Assembly (NCBI GenBank): GCA_016281825.1 | Contig: JAEEJI010000025.1 | Span: 1-33,012 of the forward strand | Length of the DNA: 33,012 nucleotides | Direction of reading: 5' to 3' | From: Muribaculaceae bacterium | GTDB taxonomy: Bacteria > Bacteroidota > Bacteroidia > Bacteroidales > Muribaculaceae | Shown: positions 8,410 through 17,839 of the stretch, in pieces | Layout of the letters: every line of letters starts with the position of its first letter | How positions within the stretch are numbered: the stretch's first letter is position 1 | Notes under the pieces: generated by a model | What the model saw: the letters and a program-made list of their open reading frames with translations, nothing else | Databases searched by the model: none | What the model was told of the DNA's origin: nothing | Made by a program: the position numbers and the translations under genes

Positions 8410-8982
8410 ATGATAGACTATCACACCATCATTGAGCAATATTACACGCCAGGGACAGCACTCTACGACACCCTGGTCATCCACAGCCAGCAAGTGGCAG
8501 ATCTGGCGGTGCGCCTGGCGGTGCGTTACAACGACCTTCATCCTGCAGTTGACCCGCTTGACATCGACTTCGTGCGCGAGGCGGCGATGCTGCATGACAT
8601 CGGCATGTTCCGTACCGACGCTCCAGGCATTCACTGTCACGGTACCGAGCCCTATATCCGCCATGGCATATTGGGAGCCGAACTGCTGCGCCAGCACGAC
8701 TTGCCGCGACACGCCCTCGTGTGCGAGCGCCACACCGGCACCGGCCTCTCGCTTGACGACATTGTCAGCCAGAACTTGCCCCTGCCACACCGTCAGATGC
8801 TCCCCGTCACCATGGAGGAAAAAGTCATCTGCTATGCCGATAAGTTCTTTAGCAAGACCCACCTCGGTGAGGGTGCCCGCACCATCGACCGCGTTCGCCT
8901 TTCTCTCGCCAAGTTCGGCCCTGCCACCATTGACCGCCTCCAAGAACTCACAGCTCTCTTCGGTGTCCCCATAACCTCCTAA
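8410..8982 (+). CDS. HD-domain phosphohydrolase
   Basis: HSQQVADLAVRLA...REAAMLHDIGMFRTDAPGIHCHG (H...HD...). Confidence 0.9.
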   Translation: MIDYHTIIEQYYTPGTALYDTLVIHSQQVADLAVRLAVRYNDLHPAVDPLDIDFVREAAMLHDIGMFRTDAPGIHCHGTEPYIRHGILGAELLRQHDLPRHALVCERHTGTGLSLDDIVSQNLPLPHRQMLPVTMEEKVICYADKFFSKTHLGEGARTIDRVRLSLAKFGPATIDRLQELTALFGVPITS

Positions 8983-9028
8983 AGGGTGGACTTCATTAAA
9001 ATGCTTATTCATTAAAAAAAATATCACA

Positions 9029-9784
9029 ATGGAACAATTTGATGCAAAATTAGTGAAAGACCAGGTGGTTCAATGGATTCGCGACTGGTTTGAAGAGAAC
9101 GGCAAGGGTTGCAATGCGGTCCTGGGTGTGTCGGGTGGCAAGGACAGTAGTGTCGTCGCCGCACTGTGTGCCGAAGCGTTGGGCAAAGACCGTGTCATCG
9201 GCGTGACCATGCCCAACGGCGTTCAGAAGGACATCGACGACAGTATGCGCCTCATCAACCATTTGGGCATACGCCACTGCAACGTGAATATCGGCGATAC
9301 CTACCAAACGCTGATGGAGGCAGTGAAGGAACAATTGGGCACGTTGGGTGTCGATGTGAGCAACCAGACCATTATCAATATGCCACCGCGTCTGCGCATG
9401 ACGACGCTATATGCTGTCTCGCAATCGCTGAACGGTCGTGTCGCCAACACCTGCAACCTCTCGGAGGACTGGGTGGGATACTCGACGCGTTATGGCGACG
9501 CCGCCGGCGACTTCTCGCCCCTGGGCGGACTCACCGTCCGCGAGGTTATCGCCATCGGCAAAGAACTCGGCCTACCCATTGACCTGGTAGAGAAAACTCC
9601 CTCCGACGGCCTCTGCGGCAAGAGTGATGAGGACAACCTCGGTTTCACCTACGCTGTGCTTGACCGCTACATCCGCACCGGCGAGTGTGATGACCCCCAT
9701 GTGAAAGCACTCATTGATGGCAAGCATGTGAAGAACCTGTTCAAACTCAAGCCGATACCGCATTTTGAGTACTGCCCGGAATAA
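9029..9784 (+). CDS. nadE: NAD+ synthase (NH3-dependent type)
   Basis: CNAVLGVSGGKDSSVVAALCAEALG (PP-loop), NTCNLSEDWVGYSTRYGDAAGDFSPLGGLTVREV, KTPSDGLCGKSDEDNLGFTYAVLD. Confidence 0.95.
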   Translation: MEQFDAKLVKDQVVQWIRDWFEENGKGCNAVLGVSGGKDSSVVAALCAEALGKDRVIGVTMPNGVQKDIDDSMRLINHLGIRHCNVNIGDTYQTLMEAVKEQLGTLGVDVSNQTIINMPPRLRMTTLYAVSQSLNGRVANTCNLSEDWVGYSTRYGDAAGDFSPLGGLTVREVIAIGKELGLPIDLVEKTPSDGLCGKSDEDNLGFTYAVLDRYIRTGECDDPHVKALIDGKHVKNLFKLKPIPHFEYCPE

Positions 9785-9812
9785 CCGCGAATTACGCGAA
9801 TAGTTATTGTTT

Positions 9813-9885
9813 GAACCACGAATCACGCAAAACCTTTTAGGCGTTTGGCGTCGTTGAGAGTTGTTTTGCGTGGTTCGCTTTTTTA
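9813..9885 (+). terminator. Imperfect long hairpin with T-tract downstream of nadE
   Basis: GAACCACG...CGCAAAAC / GTTTTGCGTGGTTCG followed by TTTTTT. Confidence 0.6.
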
Positions 9886-9945
9886 TTCTCATACGCTCAA
9901 ATGTAAAAAAATCTAAAAAATTGGCATTGTTAATTAAAATATTCG

Positions 9946-9953
9946 TACCTTTG
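9946..9953 (+). promoter_or_regulatory. Bacteroidetes -7 box TACCTTTG
   Basis: TAnnTTTG motif 30 nt upstream of the 9983 start codon. Confidence 0.55.
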
Positions 9954-9982
9954 TGACAAAGTAATTTAATTGACATTTGCTT

Positions 9983-10870
9983 ATGAAAAAGTTGTTACTC
10001 CTATCGATGGGATGCGTCGCGCTGTGGGGCGCGGCCCAGCAGGTGACCGTCGTCGAGCGCACGCGCCTGCTGCAAGACGTGGAAGGTCCTGCCTACCATC
10101 CCGTACTCAATGTCGACGGTTCGCGCCTGCTCTTTGCTAGTGGTGAGCAATTCGGCTTGAAGATGTATTCCTATGACGACAATGTGGTGACGCGCGTCAG
10201 CGATGAGGCGGGAGCCGGCATCGATGCCTTTTGGGGCGGAGACGGCAAGGCCTATTATGTGACGCAGGAGCGTCGCCAGAACAACCTGGTCTTCCGCACT
10301 GGCCATTGCTATGACGTGGCGGCGCAGCGGTCGCAAGTGGTGCTCGAGGCGCAGCATGGCGCGGTACGCCCCATGCCCGCGACGCGTGGCGCAGCGTTGC
10401 GCGGCAACGCAAGCTACGTCAGTGGCAAGTCGTTGGGTACGGCGGTGACTACCCAAGGCAGTGAGGTGGTGTTGACCGTAGGCAGCAAGGAGCGCCGCTT
10501 CACACCTGTGGACTCTGATGCCGGTTACCTGTGGGCGAGTCTGTCGCCTGACGGACAACGCGTGGCATTCTTTGCAGCCGGATCGGGCATCGTTGTGATG
10601 GACCTCAACGGTAACGTGTTAGCGCAACTGGGCAACTATGAGATGCCTTGTTGGCTCAACGATGACTACCTGGTGGCACAAAACGCTACCGACGATGGTC
10701 ACCAGTTCACCTCGTCACAGATTATCCTGCTCAAGGCCGACGGTACTTTCCGTCACGAACTGACTCGGCCCACCTCGATGACCATGCAGCCCACCTGTGG
10801 TGGCGGAAAAATTGTATACACCACCATTGATGGCCAACTGCACCAAATGAAAATCCAGATTAACCCCTAA
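9983..10870 (+). CDS. Secreted WD40-like/TolB-type (PD40) beta-propeller protein
   Basis: Signal peptide MKKLLLLSMGCVALWGAAQQ; repeats such as HPVLNVDGSRLLFAS, ASLSPDGQRVAFFA. Confidence 0.75.
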   Translation: MKKLLLLSMGCVALWGAAQQVTVVERTRLLQDVEGPAYHPVLNVDGSRLLFASGEQFGLKMYSYDDNVVTRVSDEAGAGIDAFWGGDGKAYYVTQERRQNNLVFRTGHCYDVAAQRSQVVLEAQHGAVRPMPATRGAALRGNASYVSGKSLGTAVTTQGSEVVLTVGSKERRFTPVDSDAGYLWASLSPDGQRVAFFAAGSGIVVMDLNGNVLAQLGNYEMPCWLNDDYLVAQNATDDGHQFTSSQIILLKADGTFRHELTRPTSMTMQPTCGGGKIVYTTIDGQLHQMKIQINP

Positions 10871-10881
10871 ACTGCACGACA

Positions 10882-13317
10882 ATGAAACCGATGAACTTCA
10901 AAACCATCCTGGCGATGCTCGTGGCAGTCATGGGCATCCACTGTGCGCTGGCTCAACAGCCGCATGTCTATATCAACCCCGGTCACGGCGGACACGATGC
11001 CGATGACCGCAACGTGGTGGTGCCGCCGTTTGCTCAAGGCGATACGATGGGCTTCTGGGAGTCGAACTCCAACCTGTGGAAGGGCTTTGCCCTGCGGGAG
11101 ATGCTCAAGAAAAAGGGCTACAAAACCAGCATCTCACGCATCCGCAACCGCACTGCCGATGACCTGAATCTGTCAACTATCGTGGCATTGTGCAACTCCA
11201 GTGGGGCGGACGTATTCTACTCCATCCACAGCAATGCAACAGGCGCAGGAGAGCACTACCGCATCAACTTCCCGCTGGGACTGTATCGTGGCTACACGGG
11301 GTCGCCCATCGTGCCCGGCAGCGACCAACTGGCCAAGGACTTGGGTGTCTATCTCCTCGCCAACCAGAGTACGGTGTGGAGCGAGAACAACTACCGCATC
11401 GCTGGCGACTGGACTTTTTATCCTGACTGGAACAACCAGGGCTTGGGCGTGTTGCGTGGCAACAATGCCGTGTCGATGCTCGACGAAGGCTCGTTCCATG
11501 ACTATTACCCCGAGACTTACCGCCTTATCAACCACGACTATGACTGGGTTGAGGGCTTTAACTTCTCGTTGGGTGCCGACCGTTACTTTGGCCGTTTGGA
11601 GAACTACAGCGACGACTTTGAGGGCATCATAACGGGCAACCTGCGCGATGACCGTTTGTTGCGCAATGTAACCTGGGTGTTGCTGGGCGATGACAAGCGG
11701 CAGCCCATCAATGGCGCAACTGTACGCCTGATTGACAGTGAAGGCAATGTGGTGCAGACCACCATGACCGACAACATTGAGAACGGTATCTACCTATTTA
11801 AATATGTGAAGCCCGGCACTTATACTGTTGAGGCAAGTGAACCAGAGCATTTCACCCAGACCAAGCAGGTGGTGGTTGCATCCAATGCGCCCACCTACTG
11901 CAACTTTGACCTCAAGCGTGTGCGCAACACACCGCCCGAGGTGCTCAGTTACTCGCCGGTTTGGAGTGAGGGCGATCCCGCCGAGCTTTGCGTCGAGCCT
12001 ATCGTCCTCCAGTTTAACTGGGACATGGACATCGAGGCTACCGAGGCCGCTCTGGAGATTGAACCAGCAGTCGAGGGCACATTCCGCTGGGAGGACACAA
12101 ACTATCGCATGGTATTCACGCCTGTTGATGCCTACCAGACTAATACACTCTATACCGTCACATTGCACAAGAGTGCCTGCCATGGAGGCGGCACGCCCAT
12201 GGAGCAAGACTTTACTTTCCAGTTCCTGACGCAGAGCCGCAGTCATCTCAACACGCTGGCGTTGTGGCCGCGCGAAGACTGCCAGGTACATTACAAGACC
12301 CCGTATGTTGAATTCCGCACTGACTCGCTGTTGCAATCCAAAGACTTGTTCAACCTGTTCCATGTCTATGACAAGAGTGGTACTGAACTTGATTGGAGCA
12401 AACGTCAAATCAAGAACAACAAGAATGGCGATAACTATGGCTACATTCGCCTGCCATTGTTGCGCGACCTGGTTCCGGGCGACGAGTATACTCTCAAGAT
12501 TGAGCGCGAGGTGAGCGATACCGCCGGTATCCACTTGCCCGCCGAGATGAACTATAAGTTTGTTGCAGCTGACATGGGTGTCGAGAAGCCCGAAACTGAG
12601 TTGCTTTATGATGGCGAGGATGCCTCCGGGGTCACAATAAGCGGAACCTACAAGAGTGCGTCCGTCTCAACCTCGACCGCTCATTTGTTCGGCTCCAAGT
12701 CGCTGCAGCTCAAATGGGACTTTGCCAAGGAAGATGATACCGAGGTGGAGCCGGAGCTGTTGCTAGGGCTGGAGTCTGATCAGGTCTTCACGGCTGGCGA
12801 CACATTGTGTGTGCATGTGTGGGGTGACATGAGCTGCAACAAGTTGCAAGCCGTATTCCTGCCAACGAGTGACGGAGACATGCCGGCATTGCCTGGTATT
12901 GATATGTTGGATGTCTGCACCCTTGACTTCCACGGATGGCAATACATTCAGATGGTTGTGCCCTACGGCTACAGCAAGTTCTCGGGTTTCCACATGATGC
13001 CCACCGACTCGCGTATGGGCGTGAGCGGCACGTTGCTGATTGACAATGTGCTCTATAAGCGCGGCATGCCCAATTCGGGCGTCAATCGCGTGACACTTGA
13101 CAATGTCCATGTGGGACCGGTGCCTGCCAGTGACTACATCGTTGCCAGTGCCGACTCGCGCATCCAGGGTGTCGAACTGCTTGACCTTGGCGGAAAGGCC
13201 TTGGTGCGCAATGCCACCAACTACGTCAACGTCGCCGACATCCCCGCCGGAGTTTATCTGCTCCGCGTCCATGTCAACGGCCTTACCTCAACCCACAAGG
13301 TAGCGGTTCAGCACTAA
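10882..13317 (+). CDS. Secreted N-acetylmuramoyl-L-alanine amidase (Amidase_3) with Ig-like modules and T9SS-like C-terminal domain
   Basis: VYINPGHGGHDADD, VFYSIHSNA, LDEGSFHDY; C-term GVELLDLGGKALVRNATNYVNVADIPAGVYLLRVHVNGLTSTHKVAVQH. Confidence 0.88.
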   Translation: MKPMNFKTILAMLVAVMGIHCALAQQPHVYINPGHGGHDADDRNVVVPPFAQGDTMGFWESNSNLWKGFALREMLKKKGYKTSISRIRNRTADDLNLSTIVALCNSSGADVFYSIHSNATGAGEHYRINFPLGLYRGYTGSPIVPGSDQLAKDLGVYLLANQSTVWSENNYRIAGDWTFYPDWNNQGLGVLRGNNAVSMLDEGSFHDYYPETYRLINHDYDWVEGFNFSLGADRYFGRLENYSDDFEGIITGNLRDDRLLRNVTWVLLGDDKRQPINGATVRLIDSEGNVVQTTMTDNIENGIYLFKYVKPGTYTVEASEPEHFTQTKQVVVASNAPTYCNFDLKRVRNTPPEVLSYSPVWSEGDPAELCVEPIVLQFNWDMDIEATEAALEIEPAVEGTFRWEDTNYRMVFTPVDAYQTNTLYTVTLHKSACHGGGTPMEQDFTFQFLTQSRSHLNTLALWPREDCQVHYKTPYVEFRTDSLLQSKDLFNLFHVYDKSGTELDWSKRQIKNNKNGDNYGYIRLPLLRDLVPGDEYTLKIEREVSDTAGIHLPAEMNYKFVAADMGVEKPETELLYDGEDASGVTISGTYKSASVSTSTAHLFGSKSLQLKWDFAKEDDTEVEPELLLGLESDQVFTAGDTLCVHVWGDMSCNKLQAVFLPTSDGDMPALPGIDMLDVCTLDFHGWQYIQMVVPYGYSKFSGFHMMPTDSRMGVSGTLLIDNVLYKRGMPNSGVNRVTLDNVHVGPVPASDYIVASADSRIQGVELLDLGGKALVRNATNYVNVADIPAGVYLLRVHVNGLTSTHKVAVQH

Positions 13318-13324
13318 ATCTTAA

Positions 13325-13338
13325 TTGAGAATTAAGAA
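13325..13338. repeat. Heptamer pair TTGAGAA TTAAGAA
   Basis: Directly precedes the CTAG array, as at two other loci. Confidence 0.7.
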
Positions 13339-13346
13339 TGGCTGCT

Positions 13347-13438
13347 CTAGTTCTCTAGTGTCTCTGGTTATTCTAGTTTCTCTAGTTCTCTAGTGTCTCT
13401 GATTATTCTAGTGTCTCTAGTTGTTCTAGTGCCTCTAG
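13347..13438. repeat. 9-bp phased CTAG array, 11 units
   Basis: CTAG/CTGG/CTGA at 13347, 13355, 13364, 13373, 13382, 13390, 13399, 13408, 13417, 13426, 13435; includes a 35-bp higher-order repeat. Confidence 0.9.
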
Positions 13439-13453
13439 TCGCTCACGAAATAC

Positions 13454-13490
13454 CTTTGTTCGGACGGATTACAAATCCGTCCGAACAAAG
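13454..13490. repeat. Perfect 17-bp inverted repeat with ACA triloop
   Basis: CTTTGTTCGGACGGATT-ACA-AATCCGTCCGAACAAAG; no T-tract follows. Confidence 0.95.
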
Positions 13491-13512
13491 CATAACGAGC
13501 ATTAAATAATAT

Positions 13513-13550
13513 TGCCAAACATTAAATAATGTTTATGATTGGCATTTTTT
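13513..13550 (+). terminator. Terminator-like hairpin with T6
   Basis: TGCCAA...TTGGCA followed by TTTTTT; inner AACATT/AATGTT pairing. Confidence 0.55.
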
Positions 13551-13562
13551 AACGAAAATGTA

Positions 13563-13593
13563 ATTTGGCTGCTGGGAAATAGTTGTAATTTTG
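13563..13593 (+). promoter_or_regulatory. Bacteroidetes promoter (TTTG -33, TAATTTTG -7)
   Basis: TTTG at 13563-13566 and TAATTTTG at 13586-13593, 19-bp spacer. Confidence 0.6.
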
Positions 13594-13662
13594 TGGCGAC
13601 AATAACGCTTTTTGGTGAGAATCCAATAGATATTAACCTTTGGTTTATTTTATTAACACGAT

Positions 13663-14532
13663 ATGCCTGCCATAGCAAATAATCGTAATATGACCGTCAT
13701 CGCCGAGAGCAGTAGCACTCGCACCGAGTGGACACTGATTGACGGTGGCGAAGTGGTCGAGCATGCTTTCACTATTGGTCTGAACCCCTATTTCCAGACG
13801 CGCCGCGAAATCAGTCACAGCATCCGTTTGGAACTGCCCGAGACGTTCTTCAGGCGCCGCTGGAACCATGTGTATTATTATGGTGCAGGATGTTCGAACG
13901 CCGAGAAAATAAAGGTGGTTGAGTCATCGCTGGTGGCGCAGTTCAAGACGCCGGTGACTGTCATGAGCGACTTGCTGGGCGCGGCGCGCGGATTGTTGGT
14001 GCGTGAATCGGGCTTGGCGTGCATCTTGGGCACCGGCAGTAACTCATGCATGTATGACGGCCAGGATATTCAGCGTAATGTGCGGTCGTTGGGTTTCATT
14101 CTGGGGGACGAAGGCAGTGGTTCCGCGTTGGGCCGCATTTTCTTGGGTGATGCGCTCAAAGGGGTCGCACCCGTAGGACTGACCCAGGAGTTCTTCGACA
14201 AGTACCAAGTGACGGTAGATGACATCATGGATGCGGTCTATAGCAATGCGTCGGCCAACCGCAATCTCAGTACCTATTCATTCTTTTTGAGCGAGCATCT
14301 CGACAATGACTACGTGGTGTCGCTGATTGACCGAGAGTTTACCCGATTTTTCGAGCGAAACGTTTGTCAATATGAGGGCTACGACAAGTTGCCTGTGGCG
14401 TTTGTGGGTTCTGTCGCCACCATCTATAGCGAGTTGCTGCTTGATGTAGCACAACGCTATGGAGTACACGTCCAAAAAATCGTGCGCAGCTCCATGCCTG
14501 GTCTCGTCACCTACCATTCTGCAGAGGTTTGA
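13663..14532 (+). CDS. BadF/BadG/BcrA-family ATPase, N-acetylhexosamine kinase-like paralog
   Basis: ACILGTGSNSCMYDG, LGFILGDEGSGSALGR; clear paralog of the 28565-29407 product; phosphate-1 motif is AESSSTRTEW. Confidence 0.85.
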   Translation: MPAIANNRNMTVIAESSSTRTEWTLIDGGEVVEHAFTIGLNPYFQTRREISHSIRLELPETFFRRRWNHVYYYGAGCSNAEKIKVVESSLVAQFKTPVTVMSDLLGAARGLLVRESGLACILGTGSNSCMYDGQDIQRNVRSLGFILGDEGSGSALGRIFLGDALKGVAPVGLTQEFFDKYQVTVDDIMDAVYSNASANRNLSTYSFFLSEHLDNDYVVSLIDREFTRFFERNVCQYEGYDKLPVAFVGSVATIYSELLLDVAQRYGVHVQKIVRSSMPGLVTYHSAEV

Positions 14533-14760
14533 CCTACCAGAGTATAGTTGTGCTAGATAACATCACGGCCACCGAGCAATCGGTGGCCAAATTGTTTATA
14601 GTGGGCGATTTTGCTAAAAATATGTAGTTAAACCATAAATAATGTTTAAATCACGCATTTAATAAGGTGTTTGTTTTTCTGTTTCAGAGAGATTGTTGTA
14701 TTTTTGTAGGTTGAAAGGAGAACCATGGTTCTATTGGTTCGAATGATTAATACTTTAACG

Positions 14761-17700
14761 ATGAATATAAGCATTAAGGCAAAGTCTTTGGCCGCCCTGG
14801 CGGTGGCCATCATGATGGGGTGGGGCGGAAGTCACGCCCAAACGGTCAGCGAAACGCAGCTGGCCAATGTGCAACAAGTGGTGAAGGCATTCTTGCCGAG
14901 TAACATGGGCATTGGCGAACTCAAGGCTCGTTCGGTCACGCTCGACGGTGATGATGTCGTGGTTGACTTAAGCGAAAACTTCGCCGATGTGCCCTTCACG
15001 CAAGCTAGTATCGCGCAGTTCAAGAAGGACATCAAGTCGGCTCTCGGCGGTGAATATGCCGGAAAGGACGTTCGCTTGACCATCTCAGGCAATGACATCG
15101 ACAACTACTTCGCTGAGTTCAACACCGACTACAAGCGTCGACACACACCGTTCATTACCGAGGTCGACCAGCACCGTCACTATAAGAAGGCACTCGATGG
15201 CAACATCGTCGCCGTGTGGCCCAGCCACGGCTGGTACTTCGAGCCATACCTCAACCGTTGGGAATGGCAACGTGCGCGCATGTTCCAGACAGTCGAGGAC
15301 ATGTACACCCACAGTTACATGATTCCGTTCATCATGCCCATGCTCGAAAATGCCGGTGCATACGTCTGGGATGCCCGCGAGCGCGACACTCACAACTTCG
15401 GAGCCGTGGTCGACAACGACGGTGGACAGGCGCAGACGGGCTACAGCGAGCACAACGGCAAGAACAAGTGGGAGACTGGCCAAGGAACAGGCTTCTCATT
15501 TGCCCGTGCCACATACAAGGACTTTGAGAATCCTTTCGCTGAGGGAACCTTCCGTCAGGTCAAGGCCATCAAGGACAAGAAGAAAGTATCGACCGCCGCA
15601 TGGAGCGTTGACATGCCCGAGACGGGCACCTACGCCCTCTACATCAGTTACAAGACCCTGCCCAAGAGCGTCAAGGATGCACAGTATGTCGTCAACTCGC
15701 TCGACGGAGAACGTACTTTCAAGGTCGACCAGACCATGGGTGGTGGCGTGTGGGTCTACTTGGGATCGTTCCAACTCGCCAAGGGCATGAACAAGGATGT
15801 GGTCGTGCTCAATAACTACAGCGAAGACAAGGACGGTATCATCACTGCCGACGCCATTCGCGTGGGTGGCGGTAAGGGAAACATCGTGCGTCGCGTGGCG
15901 TTGCCCACCGAGGAGAACAAGGCCATTGCCGCCAAGAACAAGGACGAGAAGTACTTGGGAAAAGAAGGCATGGACTACAAGTATGTCGGCAGTGGCGAAC
16001 ACCCTTGGTTCCACATCGGCTCGCGCTACTATCTGCAGTGGGCAGGCTTCCCCCATCAGGTCTACTCGACCAGCGAGGGCATCAACGACTATGTCGATGA
16101 CTATCGTAGCCGTGGCGAGTGGGTCAACTATCTGGCGGGCGGCAGCAGTGTGTTGCCCAAACAACCTGGTCTGAACATCCCCGTGGATGTGTCGTTCTGC
16201 TTGCACACCGATGCTGGCACGACTCCCAATGACGACATCATCGGCACACTGCTCATCTATTGCACCACCAAGGACGGCAAGCGCTTTGGCAAGTATGAGG
16301 ACGGCACACCCCGTGAACTGTCGCGGCAGTTTGCTGACATCGTATCGAGCGAGGTGGTTAACGACATCCGTGCCAAGTGGGAACCCAACTGGACGCGCCG
16401 TGGCATGTGGGACAAGTCCTACTATGAGGCGCGAGTCCCCGAGGTGCCCGCCTTGCTTATGGAGCTGCTCTCGCACCAGAATTTCGCCGACATGAAATAT
16501 GGTCTAGATCCGGGCTTCCGCTTTGATGTGAGCCGCGCCATCTACAAGGGCATCCTCAAATTCATCGCCAAGCGTGACCACCGTGACTATGTCGTGCAAC
16601 CTTTGGCGGTCAACTCGTTCGAGATTAGCGAGGCATCCTCACCGGGTACTTTCCTGCTCACCTGGAAGCCCACCCACGACAACCTGTCGCAGGAAGCCGA
16701 CCCGACGCAGTATGTCGTGCTCGAGCAGGTGGGATGCGACGCAGGCTTCAGGGAGGTAGCAGTCACGCCCGACCCGCAGTATTTGGCTCGCGTAAACGAT
16801 AACAAGATTCATTCCTACAAGATTGTCGCCATGAACGATGGCGGCCGCAGTTTCCCCAGCGAGACTCTGTCGCTGGGTGTCGCACCCAATAGCAAGGGCA
16901 CCGTCATGGTGGTCAACGGCTTCACTCGCGTGAGCGGACCAGACTGGTTCGAGGGAGAGAAATATGCTGGATTCTACGACGAGAAGGATCATGGAGTACC
17001 CTACATGCAGCAAATCAACTACCTGGGTTCGCAGCACGAGTTCCGCCGTCATCTCGAATGGCGCGATGACGATGCCCCGGGTTTTGGTGCCTGCCGCAGC
17101 AACCATGAGACCGAGGTTATTGCAGGCAACACGTTCGATTATCCCGCCATTCATGGCGAGGCGATCATGGCGGCAGGCTACTCGTTCGTCTCGAGCAGTG
17201 TGCAGGCAGTCGAGGAGCGTCCTTCGGCACTCTATGGCTACAAGGTGCTTGACCTCATCTTGGGAAAGCAGAAGGAGGTTCCCACGGGTCGTGGCGTGAA
17301 GCCCTCGCGCTTCAAGGCGTTTACCCCCGCGCTGATGGATGTCGTACGCTCTTTCACCCAGCAGGGTGGATCGGTGCTGGTCAGTGGCGCATACGTGGGC
17401 ACCGACATTTGGGACAAGGACAGTGTCAACCAGGTGGAGACCAATTTTGCCAAGAATGTGCTGGGCTTCCAGTGGGTTGACCGTTCTGCCACGCTGCGTG
17501 GTGAGGTATACACCGTACCCACACCCGGCAATCTCATGACCGATGGTGACACTTTCCAGTTCTGCAACCAGCTCAACGACAAACTCTATGCCGTCGAGTC
17601 GCCCGATGCCATCAAGGCCAGCGATGATCGTGGCTACACCTTCATGCGCTACAGCGAGAACAACATTCCCGCAGGCATCGTCAGTGACCGCTATGGTTAC

Positions 17701-17796
17701 CGAACTGTTGTCATGGGCTTCCCATTCGAGGTCATGACCGACAAGGCGCAGCGCAACCACCTCATGCAGACTGTCTTGAACTTCTTTAATAAATAG
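14761..17796 (+). CDS. Secreted Amidase_3-like protein with inserted golvesin/Xly-type domain (often annotated xanthan lyase)
   Basis: Signal peptide MNISIKAKSLAALAVAIMMGWGGSHAQ; IVAVWPSHGWYFE, SFCLHTDAGTTPND, LLMELLSHQNFADM; golvesin-like segment WSVDMPETGTYALYISYKTLP...GIITADAIRVGGG. Confidence 0.8.
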   Translation: MNISIKAKSLAALAVAIMMGWGGSHAQTVSETQLANVQQVVKAFLPSNMGIGELKARSVTLDGDDVVVDLSENFADVPFTQASIAQFKKDIKSALGGEYAGKDVRLTISGNDIDNYFAEFNTDYKRRHTPFITEVDQHRHYKKALDGNIVAVWPSHGWYFEPYLNRWEWQRARMFQTVEDMYTHSYMIPFIMPMLENAGAYVWDARERDTHNFGAVVDNDGGQAQTGYSEHNGKNKWETGQGTGFSFARATYKDFENPFAEGTFRQVKAIKDKKKVSTAAWSVDMPETGTYALYISYKTLPKSVKDAQYVVNSLDGERTFKVDQTMGGGVWVYLGSFQLAKGMNKDVVVLNNYSEDKDGIITADAIRVGGGKGNIVRRVALPTEENKAIAAKNKDEKYLGKEGMDYKYVGSGEHPWFHIGSRYYLQWAGFPHQVYSTSEGINDYVDDYRSRGEWVNYLAGGSSVLPKQPGLNIPVDVSFCLHTDAGTTPNDDIIGTLLIYCTTKDGKRFGKYEDGTPRELSRQFADIVSSEVVNDIRAKWEPNWTRRGMWDKSYYEARVPEVPALLMELLSHQNFADMKYGLDPGFRFDVSRAIYKGILKFIAKRDHRDYVVQPLAVNSFEISEASSPGTFLLTWKPTHDNLSQEADPTQYVVLEQVGCDAGFREVAVTPDPQYLARVNDNKIHSYKIVAMNDGGRSFPSETLSLGVAPNSKGTVMVVNGFTRVSGPDWFEGEKYAGFYDEKDHGVPYMQQINYLGSQHEFRRHLEWRDDDAPGFGACRSNHETEVIAGNTFDYPAIHGEAIMAAGYSFVSSSVQAVEERPSALYGYKVLDLILGKQKEVPTGRGVKPSRFKAFTPALMDVVRSFTQQGGSVLVSGAYVGTDIWDKDSVNQVETNFAKNVLGFQWVDRSATLRGEVYTVPTPGNLMTDGDTFQFCNQLNDKLYAVESPDAIKASDDRGYTFMRYSENNIPAGIVSDRYGYRTVVMGFPFEVMTDKAQRNHLMQTVLNFFNK

Positions 17797-17801
17797 GGTC
17801 A

Positions 17802-17836
17802 TCTAAAGTCTAATGTCTAAAGTCTAAAATCTAAAT
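17802..17836. repeat. Heptamer array (TCTAAAG)x5 ending 3 nt before the start codon
   Basis: TCTAAAG TCTAATG TCTAAAG TCTAAAA TCTAAAT in exact phase. Confidence 0.9.
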
Positions 17837-17839
17837 AAT

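Noticed and set aside
8215-9027. 270-aa minus-strand ORF covering the HD-domain gene and toxin remnant
   Set aside because: Antisense to a clear HD-domain CDS and to a conserved toxin frame.
13347-13438. CTAG array considered as a CRISPR-like array
   Set aside because: Repeat unit is only 4 conserved bp with 5-nt spacers and no cas genes; not CRISPR.
13454-13490. Perfect palindrome as a simple Rho-independent terminator
   Set aside because: No T-tract follows on either strand within a few bases; a better terminator candidate with T6 lies at 13513-13550.
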